The notes: generated from the sequence alone by a model not told the origin. Shown: positions 34,318 to 43,680, counted from the stretch's first letter. The stretch: 64,000 nucleotides of DNA from Thermodesulfobacteriota bacterium (GCA_013153525.1 JAADEG010000048.1:1-64000), one strand, 5' to 3'. Program-made: numbers and translations.

Positions 34318-34453
34318 TAAACGAAAAGTTGTACAAGTTAACACGGGAAAACTTGAAAATATCAGGTTAATTTTTTAAAAAATTGTTTGGGGAACCCGTT
34401 GAATTTTAAAATGTAATGCTTAATTTTTATTTTTAAAAAGGTTCTTTTTAATC

Positions 34454-34477
34454 AGGGGGACGGGATTCCGTCTGTCT
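34454..34477 (+). promoter_or_regulatory. Ribosome site with hairpin in the spacer, EAL gene
   Basis: AGGGG (34454-34458) lies 19 bases before the ATG, too far for normal initiation. The bases between form a perfect 5-pair hairpin, GACGG-GATT-CCGTC (34459-34472); folding it leaves a spacing of 5. The rest of 34318-34453 is AT-rich with nothing recognisable. Confidence 0.4.
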
Positions 34478-35692
34478 ATGGCACTAAAGGAGTTTTACGA
34501 GACGATAGGAATAGACAGACTTTTCGTCCAGTTTCAGCCAATTTTTTGTATAGGATCAAGAAAAATCATAGGGATAGAGGCACTTTTAAGAGGAGAAAAT
34601 AGTAAAGGTTTGGTATCTCCTAAGGAACTTTTTGAGAGAGCAGAGTGTAAAAATGTTAAGGTTGAGCTTGACAGAGTTGCAAGAAAGCTTGCTTTTGAAG
34701 AGTTTAAGAAGCACTTTTTAAGTGACACAGAATTTCTTTTATTTTTTAACTTTGACGCATCAATTCTTGACACCGGTCAGAGAAGAGCTTGGTACATCCA
34801 CAGATTAGTAAAAAAAGCCGGAATTCCTCCTAATCGTGTGGTAATTGAAGTCATAGAAACAAAAGTGAAAAACTTTCAAAAGTTAAAGAAGTTCGTAGAG
34901 GCATACAGAAACCTTGGGTTTTTGATAGCTCTTGACGATGTAGGAATTGAGTACTCAAACTTGAGCAGAATTCCAGAAATAAAACCAGATTTTATTAAAA
35001 TTGATAGGGCTTTAATAAAAGGGGTTGAAAAAAACGAGTACAAAAGAAAAGTTTTAAAGTCTCTTGCAGGGCTCGCAAAGGATGTAGGTAGTTTTACTAT
35101 AGCTGAGGGAGTAGAAAGAGATTCAGAAATTTTAGCTACTCTTGAAATGGGAGTAAACTTTCACCAAGGTTATCGTTTGGGCTCACCTGTTTCTGCAAAA
35201 GAGTTTTTTACTACGGAATTCGTTAAAGAATTAACCTCTTTAAGAAATCGCTTTGTTTTTTACTTTAAAAGCATTGCTGGTAAAAAAAAGCAGGTTTACG
35301 AAACTTACAAGAGTATAGTTTGTCAATTTACCAGAAAGTTTAAAAAAGTAAAACTAAGAACTACATTTGAGAAAAAACTTAAAAAGTTAATAGAAGGTGT
35401 GTCTTCAATTCAAAGTGCTTACATAGTTGACATGAGTGGTTGCTTAATTACTGACATAAACTTTAATTCAAAGTACCTTAATCCTGACAAAAAGTTCTTT
35501 TTTATTTACAGAAAAGGGGATAACTTGTGTTTTTACGATTACATTTACTACTTGTTGAGTGGGGAATTTGACAGATACATTACAGAGCCTTACATTCATC
35601 CGTTTACTAAAAATCGCGTGTGCACTGTCTCTCAAATTTTTAAAAATTATCTTGGATATAGGTTTATTTTGTGTATTGACTTTTTAATTTAA
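34478..35692 (+). CDS. EAL-domain c-di-GMP phosphodiesterase with C-terminal sensor-like domain
   Basis: Residues about 10-250 are an EAL domain: EALLRG (the EAL motif), a conserved Asn in FFNFDAS, VIEVIET, LDDVGIEYS for DDFG, KIDR, and AEGVE with HQGYR. The metal ligands and catalytic Glu appear kept, though DDFG is DDVG. The last 110 residues (from about 295) have SAYIVDMSGCLIT and resemble the PAS/Cache-like tail of YkuI-type proteins. It probably degrades c-di-GMP, opposing the GGDEF protein at 16793, and it lies just before a chemoreceptor gene. Confidence 0.88.
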   Translation: MALKEFYETIGIDRLFVQFQPIFCIGSRKIIGIEALLRGENSKGLVSPKELFERAECKNVKVELDRVARKLAFEEFKKHFLSDTEFLLFFNFDASILDTGQRRAWYIHRLVKKAGIPPNRVVIEVIETKVKNFQKLKKFVEAYRNLGFLIALDDVGIEYSNLSRIPEIKPDFIKIDRALIKGVEKNEYKRKVLKSLAGLAKDVGSFTIAEGVERDSEILATLEMGVNFHQGYRLGSPVSAKEFFTTEFVKELTSLRNRFVFYFKSIAGKKKQVYETYKSIVCQFTRKFKKVKLRTTFEKKLKKLIEGVSSIQSAYIVDMSGCLITDINFNSKYLNPDKKFFFIYRKGDNLCFYDYIYYLLSGEFDRYITEPYIHPFTKNRVCTVSQIFKNYLGYRFILCIDFLI

Positions 35693-35707
35693 AAAATTAA
35701 ATAATAT

Positions 35708-35727
35708 TTTAGGTACATTTAGGTACA
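35708..35727 (+). repeat. Tandem 10-base direct repeat
   Basis: TTTAGGTACA occurs twice with no gap (35708-35717, 35718-35727), a spacing of one helical turn, upstream of the soluble chemoreceptor gene. It could be a regulator binding site. Confidence 0.5.
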
Positions 35728-35751
35728 CTTCATATCAAGGAGTTTTAACAA

Positions 35752-35775
35752 ATGAGAAACAATAACAAATTTTAA
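35752..35775 (+). CDS. Possible 7-codon leader peptide (MRNNNKF)
   Basis: AAGGAG (35738-35743) lies 8 bases before an ATG that opens a 7-codon frame ending TAA, just before the ribosome site of the next gene. The peptide is Asn-rich. Chance cannot be excluded for so short a frame; no attenuator hairpin is evident. Confidence 0.25.
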   Translation: MRNNNKF

Positions 35776-35792
35776 AAAGGGGGGTGGGAGTT

Positions 35793-36677
35793 ATGTTTTT
35801 ATGGTTAAGAAGAGAAAAAGAAGAAAAGGTAAATATTGAAGAATTAAGAGCAAAAGAGCAGGCAATAGAAAAGTTTAAAAGAGGGATAGAAGAGGCTAAA
35901 GGAGTAATAGGTTCTTTAATAGAGGCAATAGAAAGACTTACAGAGGCGTTTAGGATAGGGGTTGAGGGAGCAGAAAAGGGATTAAGGCAGGCTGAAAAGG
36001 CAAGAAGTTTTGCTCAGGATCTTGAAGAAAAGATATCTTTTATGGCGTCTGCAATGGAGGAAATGAGTGCGACTATAAAGGACATTTCTCAAAATGCTCA
36101 GATGTGTAGTGAAAGGGCAAAGGAGTCTTACGAAGCTGCAGAAAGAACAGACGCAGTGGTTAAAGCTCTTGCAGAGGCTGCTCAAAACATTTCTAATATG
36201 AACGAGCTTATAGGGAAAATAGCAGAACAGACGAAACTTCTTGCTTTAAACGCAACCATTGAAGCAGCAAGAGCAGGTGATGCAGGAAAGGGATTTGCTG
36301 TTGTAGCAGGAGAAGTTAAAGAACTTGCCAAACAGTCTTCTGAACTCGTTGACAAAATAAGTAGTGCAGTTGAAGAGCTCGTAACGAAAGTAAACGAAGT
36401 TGCTCAAGCAAGTGAGCAGAATAAAGCAGCTGCAGAAGCAATTACTGAAATGATTCAAAATGTCGCAGCTGCAGTTGAAGAACAGAGCGTAGTGGTAAAC
36501 GAACTTACTCAGAACCTCGCTACCATTACGGAAAAGTCAAAAGAATTAACAGCAGAAACTCAAGAAATGGAAAGTATAAGTCAGAAAATTCTTGAAGAAG
36601 CTCAAAAGTTGAACACAGAAGAGCTTGAAAGACTCATAGAAAAACTTAAGGAAATTTTGGAAATAAAGGTAGAGTAA
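35793..36677 (+). CDS. Soluble methyl-accepting chemotaxis protein
   Basis: A cytoplasmic chemoreceptor of 294 residues without membrane segments. A helical N-terminal part (about 20-85) precedes the signalling hairpin, with the tip [19 protein letters not shown] near 155-173. It lacks the Cys tail of the receptor at 4737 and has no known sensor domain, so the input is unclear. I chose the ATG at 35793, which has GGGGTGGGAG in front; a GTG at 35784 would add three residues. Confidence 0.9.
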   Translation: MFLWLRREKEEKVNIEELRAKEQAIEKFKRGIEEAKGVIGSLIEAIERLTEAFRIGVEGAEKGLRQAEKARSFAQDLEEKISFMASAMEEMSATIKDISQNAQMCSERAKESYEAAERTDAVVKALAEAAQNISNMNELIGKIAEQTKLLALNATIEAARAGDAGKGFAVVAGEVKELAKQSSELVDKISSAVEELVTKVNEVAQASEQNKAAAEAITEMIQNVAAAVEEQSVVVNELTQNLATITEKSKELTAETQEMESISQKILEEAQKLNTEELERLIEKLKEILEIKVE

Positions 36678-36729
36678 GTTTAAAAACCGTGCTATATTGA
36701 ATACAAAAGGGCGGTGAAGGAGCTTTAAA

Positions 36730-37785
36730 ATGTCTGCAGAATTTGCAGTTATAGTTGACGATGTGTTTTTAAAACACGATCCAGGAAGTTTTCATCCAGA
36801 GTCCCCTAAGAGACTTTTTGCTATATTAGACGCAATAAAACCACTTAAACTAAAAGACATAATAAAAGTTTTTCCACCAGATGTAGCTAAGAAAGAAGAA
36901 GTTTTGTGGAATCACACAGAAGAGCTTTTTAATTCTGTTGAAAGAAGTAAGGAAAGCTCTCCCCTTGTATTTGATCCAGATACAATTGCAAACGAATACA
37001 CTTTTGAAGCAGCCTTAAAAGCAGTAGGTGCTCAAAAAACAGGGCTGAAGCTTCTTTTTGAGGAAGGTTATAAAGGGGTCTTTTGCTTGGTTAGACCTCC
37101 AGGACACCACGCTGAAAAAGATAGAGCAATGGGTTTTTGCTTTTTTAACAATGTGGCACTCGCAGCTCACTACGCTAAAAAACTTTACGGTCTTAAAAGA
37201 ATATTAATAATAGACTGGGATGTTCACCACGGTAATGGAACTCAAAATGCGTTTTACTCAGATCCAGAAGTTCTTTACTTTTCAACTCATCAATACCCTT
37301 ATTATCCAGGAACAGGACATTATAGAGAAATTGGAACAGGAGAAGGAAGGGGCTACACCTTAAACATTCCTTTAAAGGCTTATTGTGGAGATGCTGAGTA
37401 TGTTTATGTTTTTGAAGAATTTTTAAAACCAGTGGTTTTACAGTACAAACCTGAATTGATAATAGTATCAGCAGGTTACGACTGTTGTAAAGACGACCCT
37501 CTTGCAGACATGGAAGTAACTCCTGACAACGGAATAGGAATGCTTACGAAAATCGTAAGAGGTCTTGCAGAAGAGTGTTGTAATGGAAGAGTACTTTTTA
37601 GTTTAGAAGGTGGATACAGTTTAACGAACTTAAAAGAAGCTGTAGTAAATACTATACTCGTATTTTTAGGAGACAAAAAACCTAATCCTCCTATTTTTCC
37701 TGAATCCAGAATAAAAAAACTTGAAAAAGAAGTACTTGAGCCTTTAAGGGATCTTCTCAGTTTTAAAGGGTATTGGATTTTTTAA
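36730..37785 (+). CDS. Histone deacetylase/AcuC family deacetylase
   Basis: A zinc-dependent amidohydrolase of the arginase-deacetylase fold, 351 residues. RPPGHHAE with H126-H127 is the catalytic pair, and D164 and H166 in DWDVHHGNG are zinc ligands; a third Asp follows in GYDCCKDDPLADM, and EGGYSL ends the core. AcuC deacetylates acetyl-CoA synthetase in Bacillus, and other members act on polyamines. Since acs is in this window, reactivation of Acs K618 is a fair guess. AAGGAG precedes the ATG. Confidence 0.88.
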   Translation: MSAEFAVIVDDVFLKHDPGSFHPESPKRLFAILDAIKPLKLKDIIKVFPPDVAKKEEVLWNHTEELFNSVERSKESSPLVFDPDTIANEYTFEAALKAVGAQKTGLKLLFEEGYKGVFCLVRPPGHHAEKDRAMGFCFFNNVALAAHYAKKLYGLKRILIIDWDVHHGNGTQNAFYSDPEVLYFSTHQYPYYPGTGHYREIGTGEGRGYTLNIPLKAYCGDAEYVYVFEEFLKPVVLQYKPELIIVSAGYDCCKDDPLADMEVTPDNGIGMLTKIVRGLAEECCNGRVLFSLEGGYSLTNLKEAVVNTILVFLGDKKPNPPIFPESRIKKLEKEVLEPLRDLLSFKGYWIF

Positions 37786-37787
37786 AA

Positions 37788-38774
37788 ATGGAATCACTCG
37801 TTAAAGTCTTTGGTTGTGGTGCCTTAAATAGAGATCTCATTTTTGAAGTAGAAGAATTAGAAGCACTTAAAAAAATAGACGATCGCGTTTTTCCTGGAGC
37901 GGAGGTAAAACTTGAGAGAAACGAGTTTTTAAAGCTGTTAAAAGAAGTAGAAAAAATTGGTAATTGCGTTTTTGAAGGAGGAGGAGGATCTGCAGCTAAT
38001 ACGATTTACGCACTTTCTAATTGGGGATTTAATACTGGTTTCGTAGGAATAGTTGGAGAAGACGAAGAAGGAAAAAAAATATACGACGAACTTGAAAAAG
38101 CAGGGGTTGACTTAAGCCTTGTTTTTAAAAAAGGAACTACGAGTATTGCTCTTATAGTACTTGATAAACGCAAGGATAGATTTATTGCAGTGTCTCCTGG
38201 TACAGGAGAGAATTACTTACCAGAGTTTATCTCCGAGGTTCTCAAAAGTTCTGAAGCTTTAAAATCTCAATTTCACTTTACCTCTTTTGCAAGTGAACAA
38301 GGTAAGAACTTTCAGCTTTCTCTTCTTGAAAATTTAAGGTCTAAAATATTTTTTGATCCTGGTGAAATTTATTGTAGAAGAGGCAGAAAGTTTCTCTTAC
38401 CGTGGTTAAAGAAGACGGATTATCTATTTATAACCAGACAGGAAGTTAAGTTCATAGGTGGTGTTTTGTACAGAGAATTTTTTAACTTAGGTATAAAAGC
38501 AGTATTTTTAAAAATGGGAAGCAGAGGAGCGGTAGTAATTACTCCTAAGGAAGAAATCTATCATCCAGGACTTAAAGTAGATAAAGTAATTGATAATACG
38601 GGAGCAGGTGATTACTTTAACGCAGGTGTTATAGCTGGAACCCTTTTAGGTTTAAAGCTTGAGTGTATTTTGAGGCTTGCCAATTATTGTGCAGGTCAAA
38701 GTCTTAGAGATTACGCAAGAAGAGGATGTATTAGTAAAGAGGAGTTTAAAAATCAATTAAATTTGTTAAAATAA
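37788..38774 (+). CDS. PfkB family sugar/nucleoside kinase
   Basis: A ribokinase-fold kinase of 328 residues. The N-terminal GGGGSAANTIYAL and GFVGIVGEDEEG blocks and the C-terminal DNTGAGDYFNAG, with D275 as the base, are the two PfkB signatures. The substrate is unknown; adenosine kinase-like members share this layout. I chose the ATG at 37788, 2 bases after the previous stop; a TTG at 37773 would overlap it. Confidence 0.9.
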   Translation: MESLVKVFGCGALNRDLIFEVEELEALKKIDDRVFPGAEVKLERNEFLKLLKEVEKIGNCVFEGGGGSAANTIYALSNWGFNTGFVGIVGEDEEGKKIYDELEKAGVDLSLVFKKGTTSIALIVLDKRKDRFIAVSPGTGENYLPEFISEVLKSSEALKSQFHFTSFASEQGKNFQLSLLENLRSKIFFDPGEIYCRRGRKFLLPWLKKTDYLFITRQEVKFIGGVLYREFFNLGIKAVFLKMGSRGAVVITPKEEIYHPGLKVDKVIDNTGAGDYFNAGVIAGTLLGLKLECILRLANYCAGQSLRDYARRGCISKEEFKNQLNLLK

Positions 38775-38805
38775 GTAATCTGGAAAATGTAGATGGAAGT
38801 GTAGG

Positions 38806-40155
38806 ATGAAAAGACTTTTAGAAGGGTTTATTGAAGAATTTAGCAAAGATGTACTCTTTGCAGATGTTTATGTTGAGGAAGAGGACAGTTTTGTTCTCGT
38901 TCTTGAGCCAGGAGAAAAGGTAGAAGAAATCTCTTGGGGAAAAGACGGAGGAATTAGTTTAAGACGAATTACACCAGATCTAAAAACTGAATTTTGGGTA
39001 AGTGGAGGAGGTGTTAAGCACCTTCCTGAAAAGTTTGCTAAGAATCTTGAGTGGATAGAAAAAGAGCTTCTTTTTCAAAAAAAAGGCTCTTTTATTCCTG
39101 GAAGTTTTTTCATTGAAAAAAGACTCAGGTTTTTAAAAAAACTCGTAGATAAGATTCCTTTAGATACGAGGATTAAACATTACAGAATAGGCTTAAGAGA
39201 AATTGCTAAGAAGGTTTGGATTTGTACCTCTGAGGGTAACATCGTTGAAGAAGAAAGGCGATACTTAAGAATTGGTGCGCTAATCGTAGTTGAAGAAAAC
39301 GGAAGACTTGAGACGGGTTACGAGGTTGCAGGAAAAAGGGTTTCTTTTGAAGAGGCAATGGAGCTTGAAGAATTTCTCAAGGTGTCAGAGGTTGCAGCTA
39401 AACTTGCTTTAAAGATGCTTGACGCAAAAAAGGCACCTGCTGGAATTATGCCAGTGGTTTTAGCAGGTGAAGCTGGTGGAACCATGATTCACGAAGCAGT
39501 AGGTCACGGACTTGAAGCTGATCACGCAGAAGCAGGTCTTTCAGTTTATTCTGGAAGAATTGGAGAAAAAGTTGCAAGTGAACTTATAACAGTAATAGAC
39601 GATCCTACTATAGAAAAACTTTACGGATCTTACGAATGGGACGACGAAGGTTCTCCTGCTGAATCAGTCGTTTTAATAGAAAACGGAATACTAAAAAACT
39701 TTCTTTACGACAGATTTACTGCTCTTAAGTACAAAAAAAAGACTAATGGACACGGTAGAAGAGAAAACTTTAGGCACATTCCTATTCCAAGAATGTCAAA
39801 TACATTTATTAAACCAGGAAGCATGAAGAGTGAAGAAATTATAAAAAGTATAGACAAAGGGCTTCTGGTAAAAAAAATGGGTGGAGGAGAGGTTAATCCA
39901 CTTACAGGTGACTTTGTATTTGAGGTGAGAGAGGGATATTATGTAGAAAAAGGAGAGATTTGTTACCCAGTAAAAGGAGCTACTTTAGTTGGTAACGGAC
40001 CAAAAGTTCTTGAATCAATAGACATGGTAGGAGACAGACTCTTTTTTGAGCCTGGGGTTTGTGGTAAAGACGGACAGGGCGTACCTGTTACTGATGCACA
40101 GCCAACCATACGCATTCCAGAAATTACCGTTAGTGGTACACTTGGTTCTGATTAA
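38806..40155 (+). CDS. tldD: TldD family metalloprotease subunit
   Basis: TldD forms with TldE (PmbA) a zinc protease that trims unfolded or modified peptides. HEAVGH at 229-234, with H229 and H233 as zinc ligands and E230 as base, is the catalytic motif, and TNGHGRR, MSNTF and MGGGEVNP are conserved blocks. Length 449 fits. The partner TldE is not adjacent here. The ribosome site is weak (GGAAG, or AGG directly before the ATG). Confidence 0.92.
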   Translation: MKRLLEGFIEEFSKDVLFADVYVEEEDSFVLVLEPGEKVEEISWGKDGGISLRRITPDLKTEFWVSGGGVKHLPEKFAKNLEWIEKELLFQKKGSFIPGSFFIEKRLRFLKKLVDKIPLDTRIKHYRIGLREIAKKVWICTSEGNIVEEERRYLRIGALIVVEENGRLETGYEVAGKRVSFEEAMELEEFLKVSEVAAKLALKMLDAKKAPAGIMPVVLAGEAGGTMIHEAVGHGLEADHAEAGLSVYSGRIGEKVASELITVIDDPTIEKLYGSYEWDDEGSPAESVVLIENGILKNFLYDRFTALKYKKKTNGHGRRENFRHIPIPRMSNTFIKPGSMKSEEIIKSIDKGLLVKKMGGGEVNPLTGDFVFEVREGYYVEKGEICYPVKGATLVGNGPKVLESIDMVGDRLFFEPGVCGKDGQGVPVTDAQPTIRIPEITVSGTLGSD

Positions 40156-40170
40156 TGGAGGGGGGAGGAA

Positions 40171-41553
40171 ATGTGTGGACTTTTTGGAATTTTTGGAGTA
40201 AAAGAGGCTGCAAATTATACTTACTTTGGACTTTATTCTCTTCAACATAGAGGACAGGAAAGTGCAGGAATAGCAGTCTATGACGGAAAAAAAATAAGGG
40301 AGTGGAAAAATCTTGGACTTGTTAGCGAGGTATTTAACGAAGAAATTTTAAAGGAATTACCTGGAGAAGTGGCAATAGGACATGTAAGGTATTCCACAAC
40401 AGGTTCTTCTATTTTACAAAATGCTCAACCCTTTTGCGTAAACTTTGCAAAAAAGACGATTGCAATTGCTCACAATGGTAATCTCGTAAACGCTTATCAA
40501 ATTCGTTGTGAACTTGAGGAAGACGGACACATCTTTCAAACCACTATGGATAGCGAGGTGATCGTACACCTTATTGCAAAAAATCTTAAAAAAGGTCTCG
40601 TTGAAGCAATTACAGAGGTGATGAAAAGAGTAAGAGGTGCTTATTCTATACTTCTTCTTTACGAAGACAACCTGATTGCATTTAGGGATCCTTGGGGGTT
40701 TAGACCTCTTGCACTTGGTATGCTTAACGGAGGATATGTAATTGCCTCTGAAACCTGTGCTTTTGACTTAATAGGTGCTCAGTACTTAAGAGATGTTAAA
40801 CCAGGAGAAATCTTAATTATAAGCAAAGACGGACCCAAGTCTTATTACCCGTTTAAAGGTAAAAAAACGAAGTTTCAAAGAAGTTATTGTATTTTTGAAT
40901 TTATTTACTTTGCAAGACCTGATAGTTATATTTTTTCCAAAAATGTTTATCCTATTCGCAAAAACTTGGGTAAAAACCTTTACAAAGAGTGTCCACTTGA
41001 GGCAGACTTTGTTATGCCTTTTCCTGACTCAGGAAATTACGCAGCAATAGGCTATTCTCAAGCAAGTGGACTTCCTCTTGAGTTTGCAATGATAAGAAAT
41101 CACTATGTAGGAAGAACATTTATTCAGCCCTCTCAAAAAATAAGAGACATATCCGTTAAAATGAAACTAAATCCAGTAAAAGAGATATTAAGAGACAAGG
41201 AAGTAGTAATAATAGACGACTCTTTGGTAAGAGGTACCACGAGCAAAAACAGGTTAAAAAGCATTAAAGAAGCAGGAGCCAAAAGAATTCACTTTTTACT
41301 TTCCTGCCCACCAATCAAGTATCCTTGTTTTTTTGGGATAGACTTTCCTTCTTCAGCAGAACTAATTGCAGGAAGACACTCAGTTGAAGAAATTCGTAAG
41401 TACTTAGACATAGACACCCTTTATTACTTAAGCATAGAAGGACTTCTTGACGCAGTAGGAGACTTAAGAGACAAGGTGTGTCTTGCGTGTTTTACAGGAG
41501 AGTATCCTGTTGAAGTAGATTTTAGCTTTAGAAAAGACATTGCAGAGGTTTAA
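40171..41553 (+). CDS. purF: Amidophosphoribosyltransferase
   Basis: Catalyses the first committed step of purine synthesis, PRPP plus glutamine to phosphoribosylamine. The chain starts MCGLFGIFG with Cys2 as the exposed nucleophile, so no propeptide has to be removed. LQHRGQESAGIA and the PRPP loop VVIIDDSLVRGTT are present. Cysteines in RSYCIFE, PPIKYPCFF and CLACFTG match the 4Fe-4S-binding type. Length 460. GGAGGGGGGAGG precedes the ATG. It meets the convergent alcohol dehydrogenase gene 4 bases after its stop. Confidence 0.97.
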   Translation: MCGLFGIFGVKEAANYTYFGLYSLQHRGQESAGIAVYDGKKIREWKNLGLVSEVFNEEILKELPGEVAIGHVRYSTTGSSILQNAQPFCVNFAKKTIAIAHNGNLVNAYQIRCELEEDGHIFQTTMDSEVIVHLIAKNLKKGLVEAITEVMKRVRGAYSILLLYEDNLIAFRDPWGFRPLALGMLNGGYVIASETCAFDLIGAQYLRDVKPGEILIISKDGPKSYYPFKGKKTKFQRSYCIFEFIYFARPDSYIFSKNVYPIRKNLGKNLYKECPLEADFVMPFPDSGNYAAIGYSQASGLPLEFAMIRNHYVGRTFIQPSQKIRDISVKMKLNPVKEILRDKEVVIIDDSLVRGTTSKNRLKSIKEAGAKRIHFLLSCPPIKYPCFFGIDFPSSAELIAGRHSVEEIRKYLDIDTLYYLSIEGLLDAVGDLRDKVCLACFTGEYPVEVDFSFRKDIAEV

Positions 41554-41557
41554 TTTT

Positions 41558-42718
41558 TTATCCTTCGTAACACTGGTATAACAGTGCTTTTAGTTGTTCT
41601 AAGGATATGTCTTTTTCTGCTTTCCACACTTTAAGTATGTAAAATGCGTTTTCAGCAAGTTTATCCAGATCTTGCTTAGGAATTCCTAAGTCTTTGAAGT
41701 TTTTGGTAAATCTAAGAGAATTTAGCCAATTTTCAAACTCCTTAATTCCTTCTTCAATACCTCGTTTTTTAACATCTAAATCAAATACTTTTTCAAAAAA
41801 TTCTGCGAGTCGGGGATTTTCCTTGTTTTGTTTCATCCAGCCAAGGGTAAGTATTCCAAGTCCAAGCCCGTGAGGTATGTCGTAAGCTCCACTTATCGTG
41901 TGTTCTATAGCGTGAATTAAAAACTTGTAGGCTCCTATTCCTGTTTTAGTAAGTCCGCACAAGGCAAGAGAAGAACACCACATCATGTTTGCCCTTAAGT
42001 CGTAATTTTTGAGGTCTTTTACCAGCTTTTGAGAGGTTTTAATGATGTTTTTCATAAGAGAAATCATAAAGTCAGTGGTAATGCAATCCTTAGAATACTC
42101 TCTTGAGATAAACACTTCAAATACATGGGAAAAGGCGTCAAACGCACCGTAAGCAGTGTAATCAGGTCCTACGGTAAAAGTTAACTCAGGTTGTAAAAAG
42201 CTTACCCTTGGAAAAAGATTGTGTGCTCTTAAAGAAAACTTTATTTTTTTCTCGTCGTGTACTATAACGCTAATGTTGTTAAGCTCAGATCCAGTCCCTG
42301 CTATGGTTAATACAGTAGCAATTGGTAAAGTCTTCTTAGGATACGCCTTTTTTTCGTAAAAGTCCCATACATCACCATCGTAAAAGTAACCTGCAGAAAT
42401 AGCCTTTGCAGTGTCAATAACAGATCCACCACCTGTTGCAAGAATAAATTCTACTTGGTTCTTTCTTGCAATCTCAATCCCCTTTTTTACCCCTGAAAGA
42501 AGAGGATTGGACTTTATTCCTCCAAGTTCAACCCATTCAATACCTGCTTTTTGTAACAGGCTTTTTACTTTATCGTAAAGCCCTGTTTTGTGTATAGACG
42601 CTTTTCCAAATACCCAAAGACACCTTTTTCCAAGTCTTGAAAGCTCTCTTGGAATGTTTTTTAAAACATCCTTTCCAAATAAAACTTTTGTAGGTAAAAA
42701 AAATTCAAAGTCCTTCAT
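41558..42718 (-). CDS. Iron-containing (group III) alcohol dehydrogenase
   Basis: An NAD(P)H-dependent dehydrogenase of 386 residues related to butanol dehydrogenases. GGGSVIDTAK is the nucleotide-binding motif; IAGTGSELN, HAIEHTISGAYDIPHG and GLGILTLGW contain the metal-binding histidines. The substrate is unknown, probably a short alcohol or aldehyde. AAGGAG lies before the ATG, which overlaps the nadC stop by 4 bases. Confidence 0.92.
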   Translation of the reverse strand: MKDFEFFLPTKVLFGKDVLKNIPRELSRLGKRCLWVFGKASIHKTGLYDKVKSLLQKAGIEWVELGGIKSNPLLSGVKKGIEIARKNQVEFILATGGGSVIDTAKAISAGYFYDGDVWDFYEKKAYPKKTLPIATVLTIAGTGSELNNISVIVHDEKKIKFSLRAHNLFPRVSFLQPELTFTVGPDYTAYGAFDAFSHVFEVFISREYSKDCITTDFMISLMKNIIKTSQKLVKDLKNYDLRANMMWCSSLALCGLTKTGIGAYKFLIHAIEHTISGAYDIPHGLGLGILTLGWMKQNKENPRLAEFFEKVFDLDVKKRGIEEGIKEFENWLNSLRFTKNFKDLGIPKQDLDKLAENAFYILKVWKAEKDISLEQLKALLYQCYEG

Positions 42719-43584
42719 GTTAAACTCCTTTTTTCTAATTTAAGACTTATGTCCACTGCTTTTACTGAATGAGTTAGTGCTCCTGAAGAAATGTAGTCTG
42801 CTCCTGCTTCTGCAAACTTAGTAAGATTCTCCAAGGTAATCCCTCCAGAAATCTCAACTTTTACTTTGGAGCCTGATTCCTTTACGAGTTTTACTGACTG
42901 TTTTACCTCTTCAGGAGAAAAGTTGTCAAGAAGAACGATGTCAACAAGGTCTTTTCCCTTGTCTAACAAAACTTTTAGTTCCTCTATAGAGGAGACTTCC
43001 ACCTCAACTTTTACATAATGGGGAATTTTTACTTTTTTAAGTCTTTCAATAACCTTTTCAAGACCTCCTAAAGCTACGAGGTGATTATCCTTAATCAAGA
43101 CCTCTTCTGAAAGAGAGTGTCTGTGATTTAGTCCACCTCCAACTTTTACTGCGTACTTTTGTAAAACCCTTAAGCCTGGAATCGTTTTTCTCGTGTCAAG
43201 GATCTTCGTAGAAAAAGGTTCAAGAATCTTAACTGCTTTTCTAACCTGCGTTGCAATTCCTGAAAGGTGTTGAAGAAAGTTTAATGCAACTCTTTCAGCC
43301 TTAAGAATAGACTTTACACTACCTTTTACTTCTCCTATGATTGAACGAGCTTTTACTTCGTCTCCGTCTTTAAAAAACCAGTTTACTTTTAGTTCTGGAT
43401 CAATAAACAAAAAGCTTTCTTTTGCGACTTCTGTTCCACACAATACTAAATCCTCTTTTGCGACAAAATTTGCTAAACCTTTTAGTTTAGGATCCACGAG
43501 AAGCTCAGTGGTAATGTCTCCGAAGTAAAGGTCCTCTTCAAAAGCCTTTTTTACCAAGTCAAGAATTTGCCATTTTTCCGGCAT
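42715..43584 (-). CDS. nadC: Nicotinate-nucleotide pyrophosphorylase (carboxylating)
   Basis: Converts quinolinate and PRPP to nicotinate mononucleotide in NAD synthesis. The N-terminal GDITTELL, the central LDTRKTIPGLR and KVGGGLNHR that bind quinolinate, and EVSGGI near the C-terminus mark the family. Length 289 is typical. It is the first gene of a two-gene minus-strand run; AGAGGT lies about 13 bases before the ATG. It diverges from grpE. nadA and nadB are not in the window. Confidence 0.95.
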   Translation of the reverse strand: MPEKWQILDLVKKAFEEDLYFGDITTELLVDPKLKGLANFVAKEDLVLCGTEVAKESFLFIDPELKVNWFFKDGDEVKARSIIGEVKGSVKSILKAERVALNFLQHLSGIATQVRKAVKILEPFSTKILDTRKTIPGLRVLQKYAVKVGGGLNHRHSLSEEVLIKDNHLVALGGLEKVIERLKKVKIPHYVKVEVEVSSIEELKVLLDKGKDLVDIVLLDNFSPEEVKQSVKLVKESGSKVKVEISGGITLENLTKFAEAGADYISSGALTHSVKAVDISLKLEKRSLT

Positions 43585-43591
43585 TTTTTTG

Positions 43592-43620
43592 TTACTTACC
43601 TCTGGAAAATTTTTATATAA
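43592..43620. promoter_or_regulatory. Shared AT-rich promoter region between nadC and grpE
   Basis: For grpE, TTACTT (43592) and TATATA (43614-43619) are 16 bases apart. TTATATAA at 43613-43620 is palindromic, so it could serve as a -10 in both directions. I found no CIRCE inverted repeat (TTAGCACTC type) and no clear heat-shock sigma motif. Confidence 0.35.
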
Positions 43621-43680
43621 GACTTATTTTTATCATAACCTGAAATGGTTAAAAGTAAAGGAAACCAGGAGGGATTTTCC

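Noticed and set aside
34318-34477. c-di-GMP riboswitch before the EAL gene
   Set aside because: The conserved GEMM bases and tetraloop-receptor pattern are absent; only a short hairpin in the ribosome-site spacer is present.
43585-43680. CIRCE or heat-shock sigma element before grpE-dnaK
   Set aside because: No TTAGCACTC/GAGTGCTAA inverted repeat and no CTTGAA/CCCAT-type pair could be found in the gap.
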